Below, one piece after another: positions 12,251 through 23,411 of a DNA stretch of 64,000 nt (within the stretch, counting starts at the first letter, position 1; every line of letters starts with the position of its first letter). Location of the stretch: positions 23,632,387 to 23,696,386 of the forward strand of contig CM025851.1 of assembly GCA_003952965.2 (NCBI GenBank). Direction: 5' to 3'. The translations under genes were made by a program, and so were the position numbers. The notes under the pieces are model-generated. The model was given only the letters and a program-made list of their open reading frames with translations, was not told where the DNA came from and ran no database searches. The DNA comes from Morella rubra. Its lineage: Eukaryota; Streptophyta; Magnoliopsida; Fagales; Myricaceae.

Positions 12251-13564
12251 GCAATCACTACAGGAAAATTGACCTTTGGTGTCAAACTTTTGGGTGTCAA
12301 AACAAATTTTAAGGCCAAATCATGCCTTTCTATGTCAAAATAAAGTTTTAGTTACGCAAGGTGTGCTAGGAATTACAAAACTATCTTGATGTACTTAAAC
12401 CATGTCCGCACAGTATTCAGGGTTGACAAAAGCCAAAACGTCACAAATTTGTGACTAAAAATATTCCCCAGTATCTGCGAACATGTCCGAAAGCTACGTG
12501 AAGCCATGCACACATAGTTTGGGTGACAAAAAATTGTTGTCACCCATCATTCATGTAGATCAGATCTTCACAAAAGCTACAATACCGTCCACACGAACTG
12601 ACATAATGGTCTGAACGACTGGGACAGTCCGCGTATGATTGGCATGCGTCTATGTCAGACGACCGTGGAGAATAGCTACTTGCGTACGCACGGTTACATC
12701 CCATCTAGACATGTATGGCTATAATTTCGGTTAATGGTGGTACTCTACATTGCACATTTCAGACGTCTCCCATCTGCACTGACCTATCCACTCCGAACGC
12801 CATCATTTCGAGAAGATTTTACATAACCGTTCGCGATTTGCAAATTAATGCTTAGGAATCTGATTGGTCCACGTGGAAAACGACAACATCCGCACGGCAT
12901 GAACGGCCCGTCCTAATAGTGTAGATGAATTTTAATGATGAACAAAAGCCATTTGAACGGCATTTTCACTCGCATTACACCGTTTTCTCTCATTTCTCAA
13001 AAAGGGTGCATTCACGTTTTTTGTCTAAAATCTAGCTCTTCAGTCTTATTTCGTGAAGTTCTTTCTATCCAGATATGTATATCATGTTTTATTTCATTTT
13101 TTGTTTAAAAATCGTGTTTTTAACATTATTTACTTAGAAAATTTCATATTAGATTTTCGGCCACCAAAGTTGTTTGATGGCCTAGCTTTGTATTGATATG
13201 GATTGCGCAATGTTGTAGGATTGTTTAGGCTATAATTTTGTAATGTTTGGTGTTGGTTTGGGGTAGTTTTGGAGGTAGGGGAGAGGCCGGCCATGGCTGT
13301 GTCAACTCAGTCTTCTTCCCCAAGACGCATCCAGACGGTTTGTAGCCGTCTGGACAGATAGTTTTAAATTTTCTACGGTTACTTTTCCAAACGTTGTCCT
13401 TTTAAGACGGTCGTGTGGACGAAATTAATAAGACGTATGGACGTCTTCAGATTTATACGCTGCCGTTTAGGTTAATATATGTACTTGTGTTTAAGTATTT
13501 CGAACTACGTCATTTTTCACCTAACATTCGGATGACCACTTATAAGTGTGCGGACGTTGAGCCT

Positions 13565-13975
13565 TTAGACGGTGTCGTTTTGTCTAGGATATATACCCAT
13601 GTTAAAAATAAGAATTTTTGGAGTAGTTTGTTGCAGACAGTTGTCTTAGAGTGCAAACGTCTATTTCCTAAAACTAGGTTATTTTGTTACCCATTCAGAC
13701 GGGTTGTTATGGCGTGCGGACCTTTGTCTGTTATATGCTATCATTTTTTTCTAGTATATATATACATGTTAAAAACAAGAGTTTGTAGGACTAATTTGTT
13801 GTTGACGGTTGTCTTATCGTGCGGACGTTTGTCCATTATATGCTGTCGTTTTGTCTATTATATATACACGTGTTAAAAATTTATTTTTGAGGAGTATTTT
13901 GAGGTGGACGGTTGTCTTATCGTGCGCATGTCTACTCCCTAACACTAGGTCGTTTCATTAGATGTTCGGATGCCC
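13565..13975 (+). repeat. Diverged tandem repeat in CACTA 1
   Basis: Three degenerate units of roughly 110-150 bp. Each runs from a GTCGTTTTGTCTA-like start through ATATATACAYGTGTTAAAAA to a GTTGTCTTATCGTGCGGACG-like end. The open frame across 13415-13876 is explained by this repeat and is not a gene. Confidence 0.6.
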
Positions 13976-14106
13976 TCTATATGCGTCCGGACGCTTGTTT
14001 GCATTAGACGGTAGCGTTTTGTATGTTTTGGGAACCAGGTGTTACACCGTGTAGATGGTATTAGTTGATGGTTTATTTATTTTTTCCTTATTTTATAGAT
14101 TAAAAA

Positions 14107-14955
14107 ATGCCTAAACACCACCGTTCGTCATCTTCCCCAATTGCCGAGACCTTTACGAAGCAGGATCCTGAGAGTCCAGAGGATTATATGATGCGAGAGG
14201 AGCAACTGGAGCAGCAACAAGTTGAGATGCTCAGTTGATCAGTTATTGTAGAGCTTGAGGTCTCTGTTGTTGACTTCGAGGAGATGAAGTATATGGGCCG
14301 GATTGTTGGTGACATTATGGATCACCAGGGTTGGATTGGGTATCTAAAGAAAGATGGCATAGCCTCTGTAGATCTGGTCCGGGAGTTTTATGCTGCACTG
14401 CAGGATGTTGAGGATATTAAACCAATGCTATTGACCGTCATTGTACGTGGGGTGACCTTTCAGTTGTCACCAGACAACCTAGCGGCATTTATGTGGCTGC
14501 AGAGGCCGATTGGAGCATAGCCTGTAGTGGAAATGGCGACAAGCCAGATATGGAAGACATCTTTCGTATTTTCACGGGCCAGAATGTAGTGTAGGTCGGA
14601 CCCTTCGTCAGAGAGAAGTTCATGCTCCCTTTCTGGTGTATTCTGCACCTCATCTTCGCCTGCCAAATAAAATCGAGGGCTTATACGACATAGTGCCCTA
14701 TTGTGAGAGCGACCTGCCTGTGCCAATGCTTCAATGGCGGACTTGAAGGGAATGGTTGAGGTTGCTATTTTGCTGAAGCATTAGTTGTTCGTTGACTTGG
14801 GGACCCGTGTCTCCTCTATGGAGACTCAGATGACGGGATTCCAGCCATTTCTCACTACCACTCTGGGCACCTTACGTGTGATGTCAAGGACGTTGGGCAC
14901 CATTGAGGATTAGTTCAGGAAGATGAGCAAGTCCACCGACGGGGGATCCAGTTAG
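14107..14955 (+). pseudogene. CACTA ORF1, plant transposon-associated protein
   Basis: A frame opening MPKHHRSSSSPIAETF at 14107 is stopped at about 14236, then resumes. The longest open part (14284-14520) includes HQGWIGYLKKDGIASVDLVR, EFYAAL, VIVRGVTFQLSP and LAAFMWLQRP. This arrangement (VREFYA, then VRGV.v.fs) resembles the uncharacterised plant transposon-associated domain common in tree and legume genomes; I name that family tentatively from memory. Further frames continue to about 14955. A homologous but shorter reading frame lies at 21144-21419 on the minus strand inside CACTA 2. Several stops break it. No catalytic motif is visible and its role is unknown. Confidence 0.55.
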
Positions 14956-15694
14956 GACTTTCTTTTAATTTTTATCTCACGTAATGATTTATGGACATCT
15001 ATTATCATATTTTGTTTTTGTTGTGGATATTTATTATTTTGGATATTTACATTGATTTTGTTTTATGATGGTTGTTATTTATCTTTTTTTATTATAGTTT
15101 AATATTTACCTTTAAGGGTGTGAAGATGTTAATACTTCAAATGTAATGTTCATGATTTGTTACTTAGAATGTTATTATCTGCAACACTTAGAATCTTACT
15201 TTAAATTATTGAAGTATATATATAATATATATATTGATGATGCCAAAAATCACCAATGGCCGGAGCCAATCAGATCTGAAAAGGGGCAAAGAGAGGGGCG
15301 GCGTCGGGCATGGAAGTTTTGATGCCTAAGTCATATCTCAAAAAGAATTGAGTGTTAGAAGAGCGATTAACGCATGAGGAAATAAGGGAGGCATACCTGG
15401 CTATTTATATGTGGGGGAATTAGAGTCCTGGTGGGGGTCTTAGGACTCTTGAATATTGGAGGGGGGAAATATGGGGGGTGCTAGAGTTCCAAAGGGCGTT
15501 TTAATGGTATGGGCTTCAAGACTCCTTATCTTACCTGGATTCCTGAAGCCTTTTGGATACTTACCTTTCCTGGAGTCCTAGAGAGATTAACTTACGCTTA
15601 TGTGGGTTGGGGGCCTAGAATGCGCCTGTGGCCGTGGACGGGACTGCAGATGGGCTCGTGTCTTTCTAATGGGTTTGGCCAGTCATACTATGGC

Positions 15695-15700
<6 letters not shown>

Positions 15701-15731
<31 letters not shown>
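15701..15731. repeat. TA microsatellite
   Basis: Perfect TA dinucleotide run in the middle of CACTA 1. Confidence 0.95.
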
Positions 15732-15735
<4 letters not shown>

Positions 15736-15799
15736 TGTAACACTTAAAATCTTATGTTAAAATTTAAGAAGATACTACATGTATCAAAATTATTGAAGA

Positions 15800-15801
<2 letters not shown>

Positions 15802-15840
<39 letters not shown>
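15802..15840. repeat. TA microsatellite
   Basis: Second TA run. It lies between two copies of an AACACTTAGAATCTTATGTT-like sequence that recurs near 15730, 15845 and 15968. Confidence 0.95.
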
Positions 15841-15842
<2 letters not shown>

Positions 15843-16069
15843 CTATAACACTTAGAATCTTATGTTAAAATTTAAATGAAATACATAAGCAATTAATTTA
15901 TAAGAAATGAATAATTAATGTACTACATGTATCAAAATTATTGAAGTGCATATATATATATTATCTATAACACTTAGAATTTTATGTTGAAATTTAAGAT
16001 GAAATACATAAGTAATTAATTTACCTAGATAGGTAGTGTTTGGACATCTTTTAACCATTCAGACGGTTG

Positions 16070-16101
16070 TTGTTGAATAAACGACGTCGTTTATTCAACA
16101 A
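16070..16101. repeat. 32-bp perfect palindrome
   Basis: A perfect inverted repeat with no spacer, centred between 16085 and 16086. The left arm is TTGTTGAATAAACGAC. The duplicated copy at 48454-48489 differs by substitution and arm length. Confidence 0.9.
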
Positions 16102-16795
16102 AAACGGTGTCCTGTGTTCTAAATGAAGCTTTCGGACATTCATTTTCTAATACGACACCGTGGAGTTGGATGTAAAACTGTGTTGTTAGCTTGTTTGAAC
16201 AATTTATTGTATTTAATTCACAAAGCGTATGGACGAAGTTGAAATTTTGGATAACAGTCTGGATGGCTGTGAAATTCTTGGTGGTAAATTTTCATGCCAA
16301 AATTTTCGGCCAAACCTGTCTCGACATATTTTTGAGGAGTTAAGAGGCTGAAACCTAGAAACTGTACTTCATTTCGTAACTCTCCCAAAAATTGATAAAA
16401 ATCCTCTCCAATTTCTTCTTAAAGAGTCATTTGAATCATTGAGGAGGAGGGTCAGGCATAGATTGCTCAAACTTTGGGTGGATTGGAGCACATCTTTGGG
16501 ATTTGGAAACTTTGAGAGGTACGGTGTTTTACCTTTTTTGTGGGTTTTGAGTAAAAATATGTTGTTTTTCTTGATTGTTGATTGGGTGCAAAAATGGCGA
16601 TGATAAAATGGCTGTTTTTGGGATTAAAGTGGTCGGTGGGTGTCTGATTGTTGAACAATCTGTTCTTTGACAATCACAATCCAGACGTTTACTGTAGACG
16701 ATTGAACGGTGTTTTGGCAATTCAAACTGTTGGTACAACCTGCATGGAGTGCGGAAGATTCTTCACAAAACAACATCTTTTTCTTTTTGGTAGTG

Positions 16796-16817
16796 CGGAC
16801 GGATGTTAATCCGTCCG
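16796..16817. repeat. CGGACGGAT hairpin
   Basis: Nine-base perfect arms, CGGACGGAT and ATCCGTCCG, separated by GTTA. Built from the recurrent CGGACG word of the CACTA family. Confidence 0.85.
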
Positions 16818-16956
16818 AACGGTTTTGCTTCAAGTTTATTTAATATTTGTTTTGTTAATTCCCAAATTGTCCAAGTTATGGACAGTTTGAGATTAGACTA
16901 TCCGTAATGTACGTAAATGTTGATTTGGTCATTGATCGGTTTTTGTTAGGTTGGCC

Positions 16957-17346
16957 ATGGATCACTCTTGAAAAAGTGTCACCAAGGCCGGGGTGCAGCT
17001 TGAGCGACCAGCTTGAGCATACGATATGGTAGTGGAGCTGAGGGAGAGTATGCGGACGATAGTGGAGTCGATGCATATGTTGTACAAGGATCTCCATATC
17101 CACTTGACCACTCTGGAGACTATTTTTGATTTGATAGAGAGCGCTATGAGGGAGGAGCTGAATACTATGCGGATGGAACTATTTTTTGTGAGAGAACATG
17201 TGTCCCAGTTGCACCAGTATCTCATATCGTTCCGATACAGCTCCGGACACTCATCAAACGGGTGGATATTATGGAGGAGCGGTTGGAGCATGTTCACGAG
17301 GTCATCAGATGAGATCTTGACGTGCCAGTTCGTCATCGTGATTTAG
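16957..17346 (+). pseudogene. CACTA ORF2, coiled-coil-like protein
   Basis: A frame starting MDHS at 16957 has early stops, then an open stretch from 17026 with heptad-like helical sequence (VVELRESMRTIVESMHMLYK, MREELNTMRMELFFVREHVS). A homologue with the same start (MDHSRRSITN), the same EDLNAMQM-like block and the same FFVREHVSQ block lies on the minus strand at 23041-23411. The preserved parallel between two diverged elements argues that this was once a real protein. Low-complexity alpha-helical character suggests a coiled coil. Function unknown. Frameshift near 17230, then a terminal TAG. Confidence 0.5.
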
Positions 17347-18237
17347 ACTAGTCTCCAGTTTATGTATTTTCATTTTTATTTACTTATGCTTTGTTAGTCT
17401 CCTGCTTGTACTAAACTTTATAATTATGTTTCTCGTTTGGTATTTCTAGAACAGTTATTTTATATTATGTATTTTATTTACTATTATGTCAGTTAGATAT
17501 TTGTAGACCATTATTAATTTTATCTTATATTTAATATAGTGTTTTAATATTAAATACATAATTAAATAAATTAAATTTGAATATTGCCTATTATAATTTA
17601 GAGCAGTCCGGACGCATTAATAATTTCCGGACGTCCACTGACATGTTACTCATTCACACGCACTAAACAAACGTTAGTACGGGTTACCATTGCATAACGT
17701 CTGAACACAACTCCACCGTCCTCATGTCCTTATTTATGCAATGTCTACACGTTCTGGAGCCGTTTGCACAGTATATTCATGGCAATTTCTGCTTTCTTAG
17801 GATAAAAACAATAAGCATCGCACGTTGTTTGTTAGCGTGCGGACGATGAATCTGCTTACAAAATTACATTTTGACACAGAAATTCACTCCGTACGAACCT
17901 GTATTAGAGACGTTCGCACTGATTTGCATGACGAAATTGAATTTGTCATGTAACACATTGACATTCACATGGGACATACGAACAAAAAAAAAACAAGGAA
18001 TCCGTGACATATTTATATTTGTCACATGATTGAAAACCGTTCGAACCGTATATATTGGCGTTCGGACGCTATTTCCTGAGGAATCTCACAAATTGTCACC
18101 CAAAAACAAGGGTGACACGGTTCTCCTATCAAACCGGGTGTAAAAATCTTTTTGACACCAATAAGTTTTGCTGACAAAATTTTGACTTTAGGTGACAAAA
18201 ATGTTTGACACCCAAAACCCATTTTGTTGTAGTGAAT

Positions 18238-18502
18238 ACAAATGTGAAGGATCTTAATAGAATTATAAAAATAGATATGTTCTTCCTAATGTAACTAATA
18301 TCTTTCGTTCGTTTTTTTTTCCTTGAGAACGGAATATTGATTTTGGAAAATAATTCAATTGAGGCAACTATTCATGTGAACAAACATTGATTTGGGACAA
18401 CATTTCTTTTTTGCCTAATCAGTTGAGGGAAAAGATGGACAGGTTATAAGGGTAGCTTTAGTTATTTATTTCCCACCACAAAATGAGTACAAAACTTAGT
18501 CT
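18238..18502. other. Flank between CACTA 1 and secreted gene
   Basis: AT-rich, no gene seen. It probably contains the 3' end of the minus-strand secreted-protein gene. Confidence 0.5.
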
Positions 18503-18992
18503 TCAGAGGGGGAAGGAGTAGGTACAAAAGTCTGTGGGACCAAGACACTGTTGTTTCAAATTTTCTGACTTCTGGGCAGTGTTATGCTTTGGTTCATTTT
18601 GTAGGCTTGTATTTTGAGCATGATATTGTGCACCAAATCCCTGGTGGCATCGGGGTCCAATTGCCACAAGCAAGTGACAACAATCATCTGCGACAAGCTT
18701 AGGACTTTATATTCACAAAAATAGATGTAGAAATTGATTTCCCATAATCTCCATTTAATCTAACTGCGCAGTTTTCCAAAAAGTCAACGGTTGGATCATC
18801 GGACAGTGGCTCTAGTGGGAGGTCTTGTTCTCCGATAGGTTCGACTGGAGGAAAGTCGGTGCAAGAATAACTAAGTCCTTCGCTTACCAATTTGCTGATG
18901 GCACTCGATGAAGCAAGTACAGGCGAAAGCAGGGCCACCCCATGAGCTAAAAACATGACCACCATGATGGTGAAGTTGTTAAACGTAGCCAT
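18503..18992 (-). pseudogene. Secreted prolamin-like (ECA1-type) protein, frameshifted
   Basis: Starts MATFNNFTIMVVMFLAHG, a hydrophobic signal peptide ending near Ala-Ser (VLASSSA), so the product would be secreted. After it come YSC and, near residue 75, FLENCAVRL. The open frame stops at 18699. A +1 shift near 18697 uncovers DDCCHLLVAIGPRCHQGF, with a CC-then-GxxC spacing typical of prolamin-like cysteine-rich peptides of plant reproductive tissue, running on to a TGA at about 18503. The order of cysteines across the shift suits that family, so I read one gene broken by a 1-nt frameshift. Both duplicate copies carry it, so it predates the duplication or is a shared sequence error. Family assignment is moderate, by cysteine pattern only. 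Confidence 0.5.
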
Positions 18993-19014
18993 GAAATTTT
19001 AACCCCTCCCTGTG

Positions 19015-19074
19015 ATATTGGGATGAATCCAGATGGTGAGCAAAATATTGGGATGAATCCAGATAGTGAGCATT
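19015..19074. repeat. Two-unit tandem repeat, period 30
   Basis: ATATTGGGATGAATCCAGAT opens each of two 30-bp units differing at only a few bases, upstream of the secreted-protein gene. Confidence 0.85.
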
Positions 19075-19458
19075 AAAGGTCCAATATATATGTTTGCTGG
19101 AAAGGTGGGCATTTGATGCCATGTAAATGAGTTTTAATTTCATTGATGGGCAGGGTTTTGTGGAGTTTCAATAAATAAGAAACTCTTCAATTGGTTATTA
19201 AAATGGAGTTTTAACATTATACTGATTTTTATTATTGCGTCTGTTACATCATACTTGTGTCAACAATAACTTGAAGTGAAATGTTGTATAGTAGACTGAA
19301 ATTTTTGTGTAATGTGACATTACAATGTGAACAATAACAATAAAAAGTAAAATAATGAGACATTACAAAGTTAAGTTTGTATGTGGTGTAATGTGAACAA
19401 TAATAATTTTGGTGTACTTCCTTTAGTGTACAGTTATTGGAGCATATCGGATACCGTG

Positions 19459-19580
19459 ACTTAAGTGAAAACGTAGAAATCGACAGTCATATAACTCTCA
19501 ACATTTGGGAACCCACTAAACTTAAGTGAAAATGTAGAAACCGATTGACAGTCATACCTCTCAACATTTGGGAGCCCGCT
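19459..19580. repeat. Two-unit tandem repeat, period about 61
   Basis: Units start ACTTAAGTGAAAA and contain CTCTCAACATTTGGGA. A partial third unit follows (GGACAGTCATCG). Confidence 0.75.
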
Positions 19581-19809
19581 ATATAATTGAAATCATAGGA
19601 ACGGACAGTCATCGTCACTAACAAAATTGGGATCTGCATCTGTGGTTTAAGAGTGGCGTGGTAGTTTTTATATATATTTATCGGCTGAGCGATGTACTAC
19701 TTTTATGTTAGGGCTCAAGATAACGTTTTACCTTCACATGTATTCGGCCTGTGTGTGGGAACGAAGATTAAATCCCTTTTTATTTAAGCTTAAATATTGT
19801 TATACAATG

Positions 19810-20310
19810 TACTGTTCAAATTCACAGAACATTTAGTAGTCGGAAACCCTTTAGTCTATGTTTTTTATTATTAGACAGAATTAAATCCAATTTATGAATA
19901 CCGTATATTTACAAAGGAAGAAAATCATTCACGTACGTGTACGTAGGACTTTCTCAAAATCTTCTAAGATATTTCCACTGATCAGAATTCATTGATCCTG
20001 ACGATCTGGAAATTTTGCAGTCCTTCGTTCAAATGGTCGAGCTTCAGTTCCAAGACTTTTAGCATCATGAAGTAGAATTTTGTGAATATTGACAAATTAG
20101 CATATAGTGGACCGATTAAACACGTTATAGAAGAGACCAAAATGTATTAAGATCACAAGGAAGACTTGAGCGACTCAAATATGCCGGTCTTCCAAAGTTA
20201 ATTTCTACAAAACTGTCATGCAAACTGACCTGTTTACTCTGTATCATTTCTTCCTGATTGATTTTTTAAGATGTACTTTTCCAACACGTTCGATTGGCAA
20301 TGGCGGGCCT
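19810..20310 (+). repeat. TIR-NBS-LRR upstream repeat, copy c
   Basis: Carries the landmarks of copies a and b: ACAGAACATTTAGTAGTCGG, TTATTATTAGACAGAATTAA, the AAGATCACAAGGAAGACTTG block, GCCGGTCTTCCAAAGTT and TTGGCAATGGCGGGCCTTAA. No TIR exon follows; Copia C is inserted 415 bp further on. It suggests a further lost member of the resistance-gene cluster. Confidence 0.6.
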
Positions 20311-20729
20311 TAATAAGTTGTTTTAGAGGAGGATTTTTTTTTCTCTTCATTTCATTACCTATCAACAAAATATAGCCTTTATCTATTCTTTTGATGGACT
20401 AATCTACCGCTTAATTATGAGGATCAATTCTTTCCAGCTTTCCCATCATTAATTATAAGGATTACTACCCTTGGCAATACCCATTAAAAAGGCATTTCCA
20501 GTATGTTTTAATTTAGTGTATATTCATCATGAAGTGCTCGTAAGTTACACGTTATATATAAAACTAAAGACCATGGTAAAATCAAATTGGCTTTAACAAA
20601 TATTGTATATATATATATAGATAGAGGATCTTCACTTTTAGCCCGTAACTACATCAAAATGTCAAAAAGAGATCTAAACTACCAAAATCATCACATTTAA
20701 CTCCAAAATTATCAAAATTCATCAACGTT

Positions 20730-21108
20730 GGTAAGAAATGAAAATAAACGAGAGAGAGAGGAGAGTATAGAGACTGAATGCCAAATCTTCATTCAGTAGA
20801 TGCAAGAAATACAGGGAGCAGAGCATTCCCTTTTTATGCAAGCTTACACGTACGGTAAGACTCGAGAAAAACAGAATAACTAATTCAAAACAGCAAAAGG
20901 AATATAAACAAACATCAATGATTTCATAACTATGTAGCAGAAAAATATGTGACCTATCCAATGCCATTCTCTTGAGCTGGGTAAGAGCCGTGTGCTGCTG
21001 TTTGTAGAGAGGATGGTGGTGAGCTTGAGTGACAGGCTAGAAAGTGAGAGCTGGAGGACCTGTCATGTGGCTGTATAGATGGAGAGCTGAGAGGGACTGA
21101 ATCTAATA
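20730..21108 (-). repeat. 3' LTR of Copia C
   Basis: 379 bp. On the minus strand it begins TATTAGATTCAGTCCC and ends TTTCTTACC next to the ACGTT target duplication. It pairs with 32330-32724. Both LTRs start TATTAG rather than the usual TG. Confidence 0.85.
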
Positions 21109-21139
21109 CTTCCTCACAAGATGGAGAGTAGATACTCCT
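21109..21139 (-). other. Duplicated Copia C purine tract and pol tail
   Basis: Sequence immediately upstream of the 3' LTR (minus strand: GGAGTATCTACTCTCCATC, then TTGTGAGGAAG). An equivalent stretch occurs again at 24486-24515 next to the real end of pol, so this junction region is present twice around CACTA 2. Confidence 0.7.
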
Positions 21140-21143
21140 GAAG

Positions 21144-21419
21144 TAAAATAGCATAGAACTCCCACACCAGATTCTTCGACACATAGCCAGTCCTCTGGAG
21201 GAACGGTACCCAACTTTCCTGCTCCACCACCTCTGGAAGCATCTGATCCTCAAGACGAAGATTGTTGAAATCAGCCAACTGGATCTGCAGCTCGATAACG
21301 ATCGAGCAGGACATAATAATCGCAGCATGCTACCCCAACGATACGGCTAGAGCGGAAGCTTGCTCCTAATCAACTAGGCTGCTGGTAGACTCGTCATCGA
21401 AATGTAGATGCTTGCTCAT
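21144..21419 (-). pseudogene. ORF1-like fragment of CACTA 2
   Basis: Minus-strand frame from MSKHLHFDDE (about 21419) through stops to EQESWVPFLQRTGYVSKNLV and WEFYAIL. It aligns with HQGWIGYLKKDGIASVDLVR plus EFYAAL of the CACTA 1 ORF1, then ends abruptly at the junction with Copia C. No function known. Confidence 0.55.
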
Positions 21420-23040
21420 TTTTTTGGAATCTGCACAAAAGCATTAGAGCGTTTAGAAAAAAGAATTGCACGTTGCAAAAGTGTTCGAACTAAAGAAATT
21501 CATACGAGTAAAAAACCAGTTCGTACGGTTAGGTGACCGTTCGCATGGTTATGCGAACGGATAGCATTAAATAAAAACTTGGTGAAAATGAAGACGTTTC
21601 CACCACAAATGTCCGAACAGCAAATGACAGTCATCTGAACGATGAATAAAGGAAGCAAATATGCAAATTAAATATAAAAAGGCATCCGGACTGCCTGGAA
21701 AACGATGATGTTTTCATCTATGCATCCAAACAGCGTTAGAATTACATCTAAATGGAAATAACAGAAGTAAACTATTTAAATTAAATATAAAACAAGTCTA
21801 GACTAGTTCGATATATCATCCAGACACTGGCAAAACAACAACGTATACCTTTTGGTATATCAACAGGAGTCCGAACCGCGTGAGACTGCTGTCCGAATGT
21901 AAAGCACATAAGTAAACTATTGAAATTAGTTATAAAAATCGTCCGGACAGCTTAGATATAGCATTCGGACACATGCAAAAAGATAACGTATGCCCTTTGG
22001 GATACTACAAGGTGTTTGATGCCTTTAAACAGCATCCGGACGCATCGAGAAAGACGGCCGAGTTAACTTAACGATGGCAGCCCCCCACCACCTCCCACAT
22101 ACTCCGAAATACACTCAAAATAATCCTAACAATCAATTTCTACAAAAAAATCAATCAAAAAACACAATGTAGTATACAAAAAATAGGATTGAAATTCTAT
22201 ACGTAAAACTAAAAAAAATACATATATTTTACTGTGAAAATCACGCTAAAAATGAATAAAACATACATGGATGTGATTAGAGCCTTAAAGTAATGAGTTT
22301 ATGTAAAGATTCGGTTAGAAAAGCGTTCAGACAGTAGCTTCCCATCCGGAAGAAATTCCCTAGAATTCGTTAGATGTGGAAGCACACGTTTGGCTGAATA
22401 AAAGTCACGTAGTGTCCAAACGGTGTCTAAGGGGTTTGAATGGTTACAGTTGTTTTTGACTGTCATCCTAGGTAAACACATGTAAGCCATGTGACTATTA
22501 CAGAGCCATCTGGACGATACTCTCATCCGTTCCAACAGTGTTATTTCATCTTACTTGTCCAGACATGATGCTACATTGTTCATACGCCTAAAGTTATTTT
22601 CAACCTTTGTCTTCGTTAAACACATGTAGGCCATGCTATTGCGATAAGGGCGTTCGGACGGTGTTGTCGTCCGTTCCTACGTAATCGATTAAGGTGAGGC
22701 ATCCGAAGGAGACGTAACGACGTGCAAACGCTTAGCAGATTTATTTGATATTACTTTTATTCATTAATTGATTATGGATCCCATTTATCTCACTCAATTT
22801 AATTTATTTAAATTATTTAACTAACTAAATGTAATTTGGCTCAAAATTTTAATTGAATTTATTTATTTTGACTACATAAAAAAAAATATATATATATATA
22901 GTTAAGCTTACTTTTATATTAAACATCCGTTATAACTAATTATACTAACTGTTTTGTTAACTTAGTACTCTTACTAATTGTCCGTTTAAATTGTAATTAT
23001 ACTAACCGTTCCATTAACATAAACAGGAGACTACTCCGAA
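21420..23040. other. CACTA 2 non-coding interior
   Basis: No gene seen. Rich in CGGAC/GTCCG words (for example near 21690, 21945, 22040 and 22655) and AT-rich between 22740 and 23030. The open frame at 22299-22535 has no recognisable content. Confidence 0.55.
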
Positions 23041-23411
23041 TCACGAGCTGGTTGGTCTAGAGCTTGTCTAAGGGCATCACGAACATGGTCCAACTTCTCC
23101 ACCATATTATCCACCAGTTTGATGAGTGTCTGGAGCTATATCGGAATAGTACAAAGAAACTGGGATACGTGTTCTCTCACAAAAAACTATTTCATCTGCA
23201 TAGCATTGAGGTCCTCCCTCAGAGCCCTCTCTGTTAGAACAAAATTATTCTCTATACTAGTCAAGTGGGTATGAAGCTCCACGCACAAAGAATACATCGG
23301 CTCCAGTATCGCCCAAATACTCCCCATCAACTCTACTACTAAAGCGTCTACTCAAGCTAGTCTCTCTGTTTGTGCCCCGACATTGGTGATACTTCTCCTA
23401 GAGTGATCCAT
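23041..23411 (-). pseudogene. ORF2-like coiled-coil fragment of CACTA 2
   Basis: Starts MDHSRRSITNVGAQ at 23411 and is stopped soon after. Further blocks LVVELMGSIWAI, REDLNAMQM and FFVREHVSQF match the CACTA 1 ORF2 in order. Helical and charged. Several in-frame stops. It lies on the same strand as, and upstream of, the ORF1-like fragment. Confidence 0.5.

Larger units (their letters stand above)
12256..18234 (+). mobile_element. CACTA-type DNA transposon 1, non-autonomous
   Basis: 5979 bp. The left end reads CACTACAGGAAAATTG and the right end, on the minus strand, CACTACAACAAAATGG: imperfect terminal inverted repeats of the CACTA class. The 3-bp target duplication AAT flanks it (12253-12255 and 18235-18237), as expected for this superfamily. 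Subterminal sequence repeats GGTGTCAAA and TTGTCACC words on both sides, and CGGACG-type words recur internally. No transposase (TnpD-like) frame is recognised. It carries two short non-transposase reading frames (14107-14955 and 16957-17346), both broken. Confidence 0.88.

Noticed and set aside
13415-13876. 153-residue open frame in CACTA 1
   Set aside because: It follows a degenerate tandem repeat, is rich in Cys/Tyr/Phe, and is shortened in copy 2 by a 1-base change.
20954-21328. Minus-strand 124-residue frame joining CACTA and LTR sequence
   Set aside because: It crosses the CACTA 2/Copia C junction and the LTR; an accidental fusion frame.
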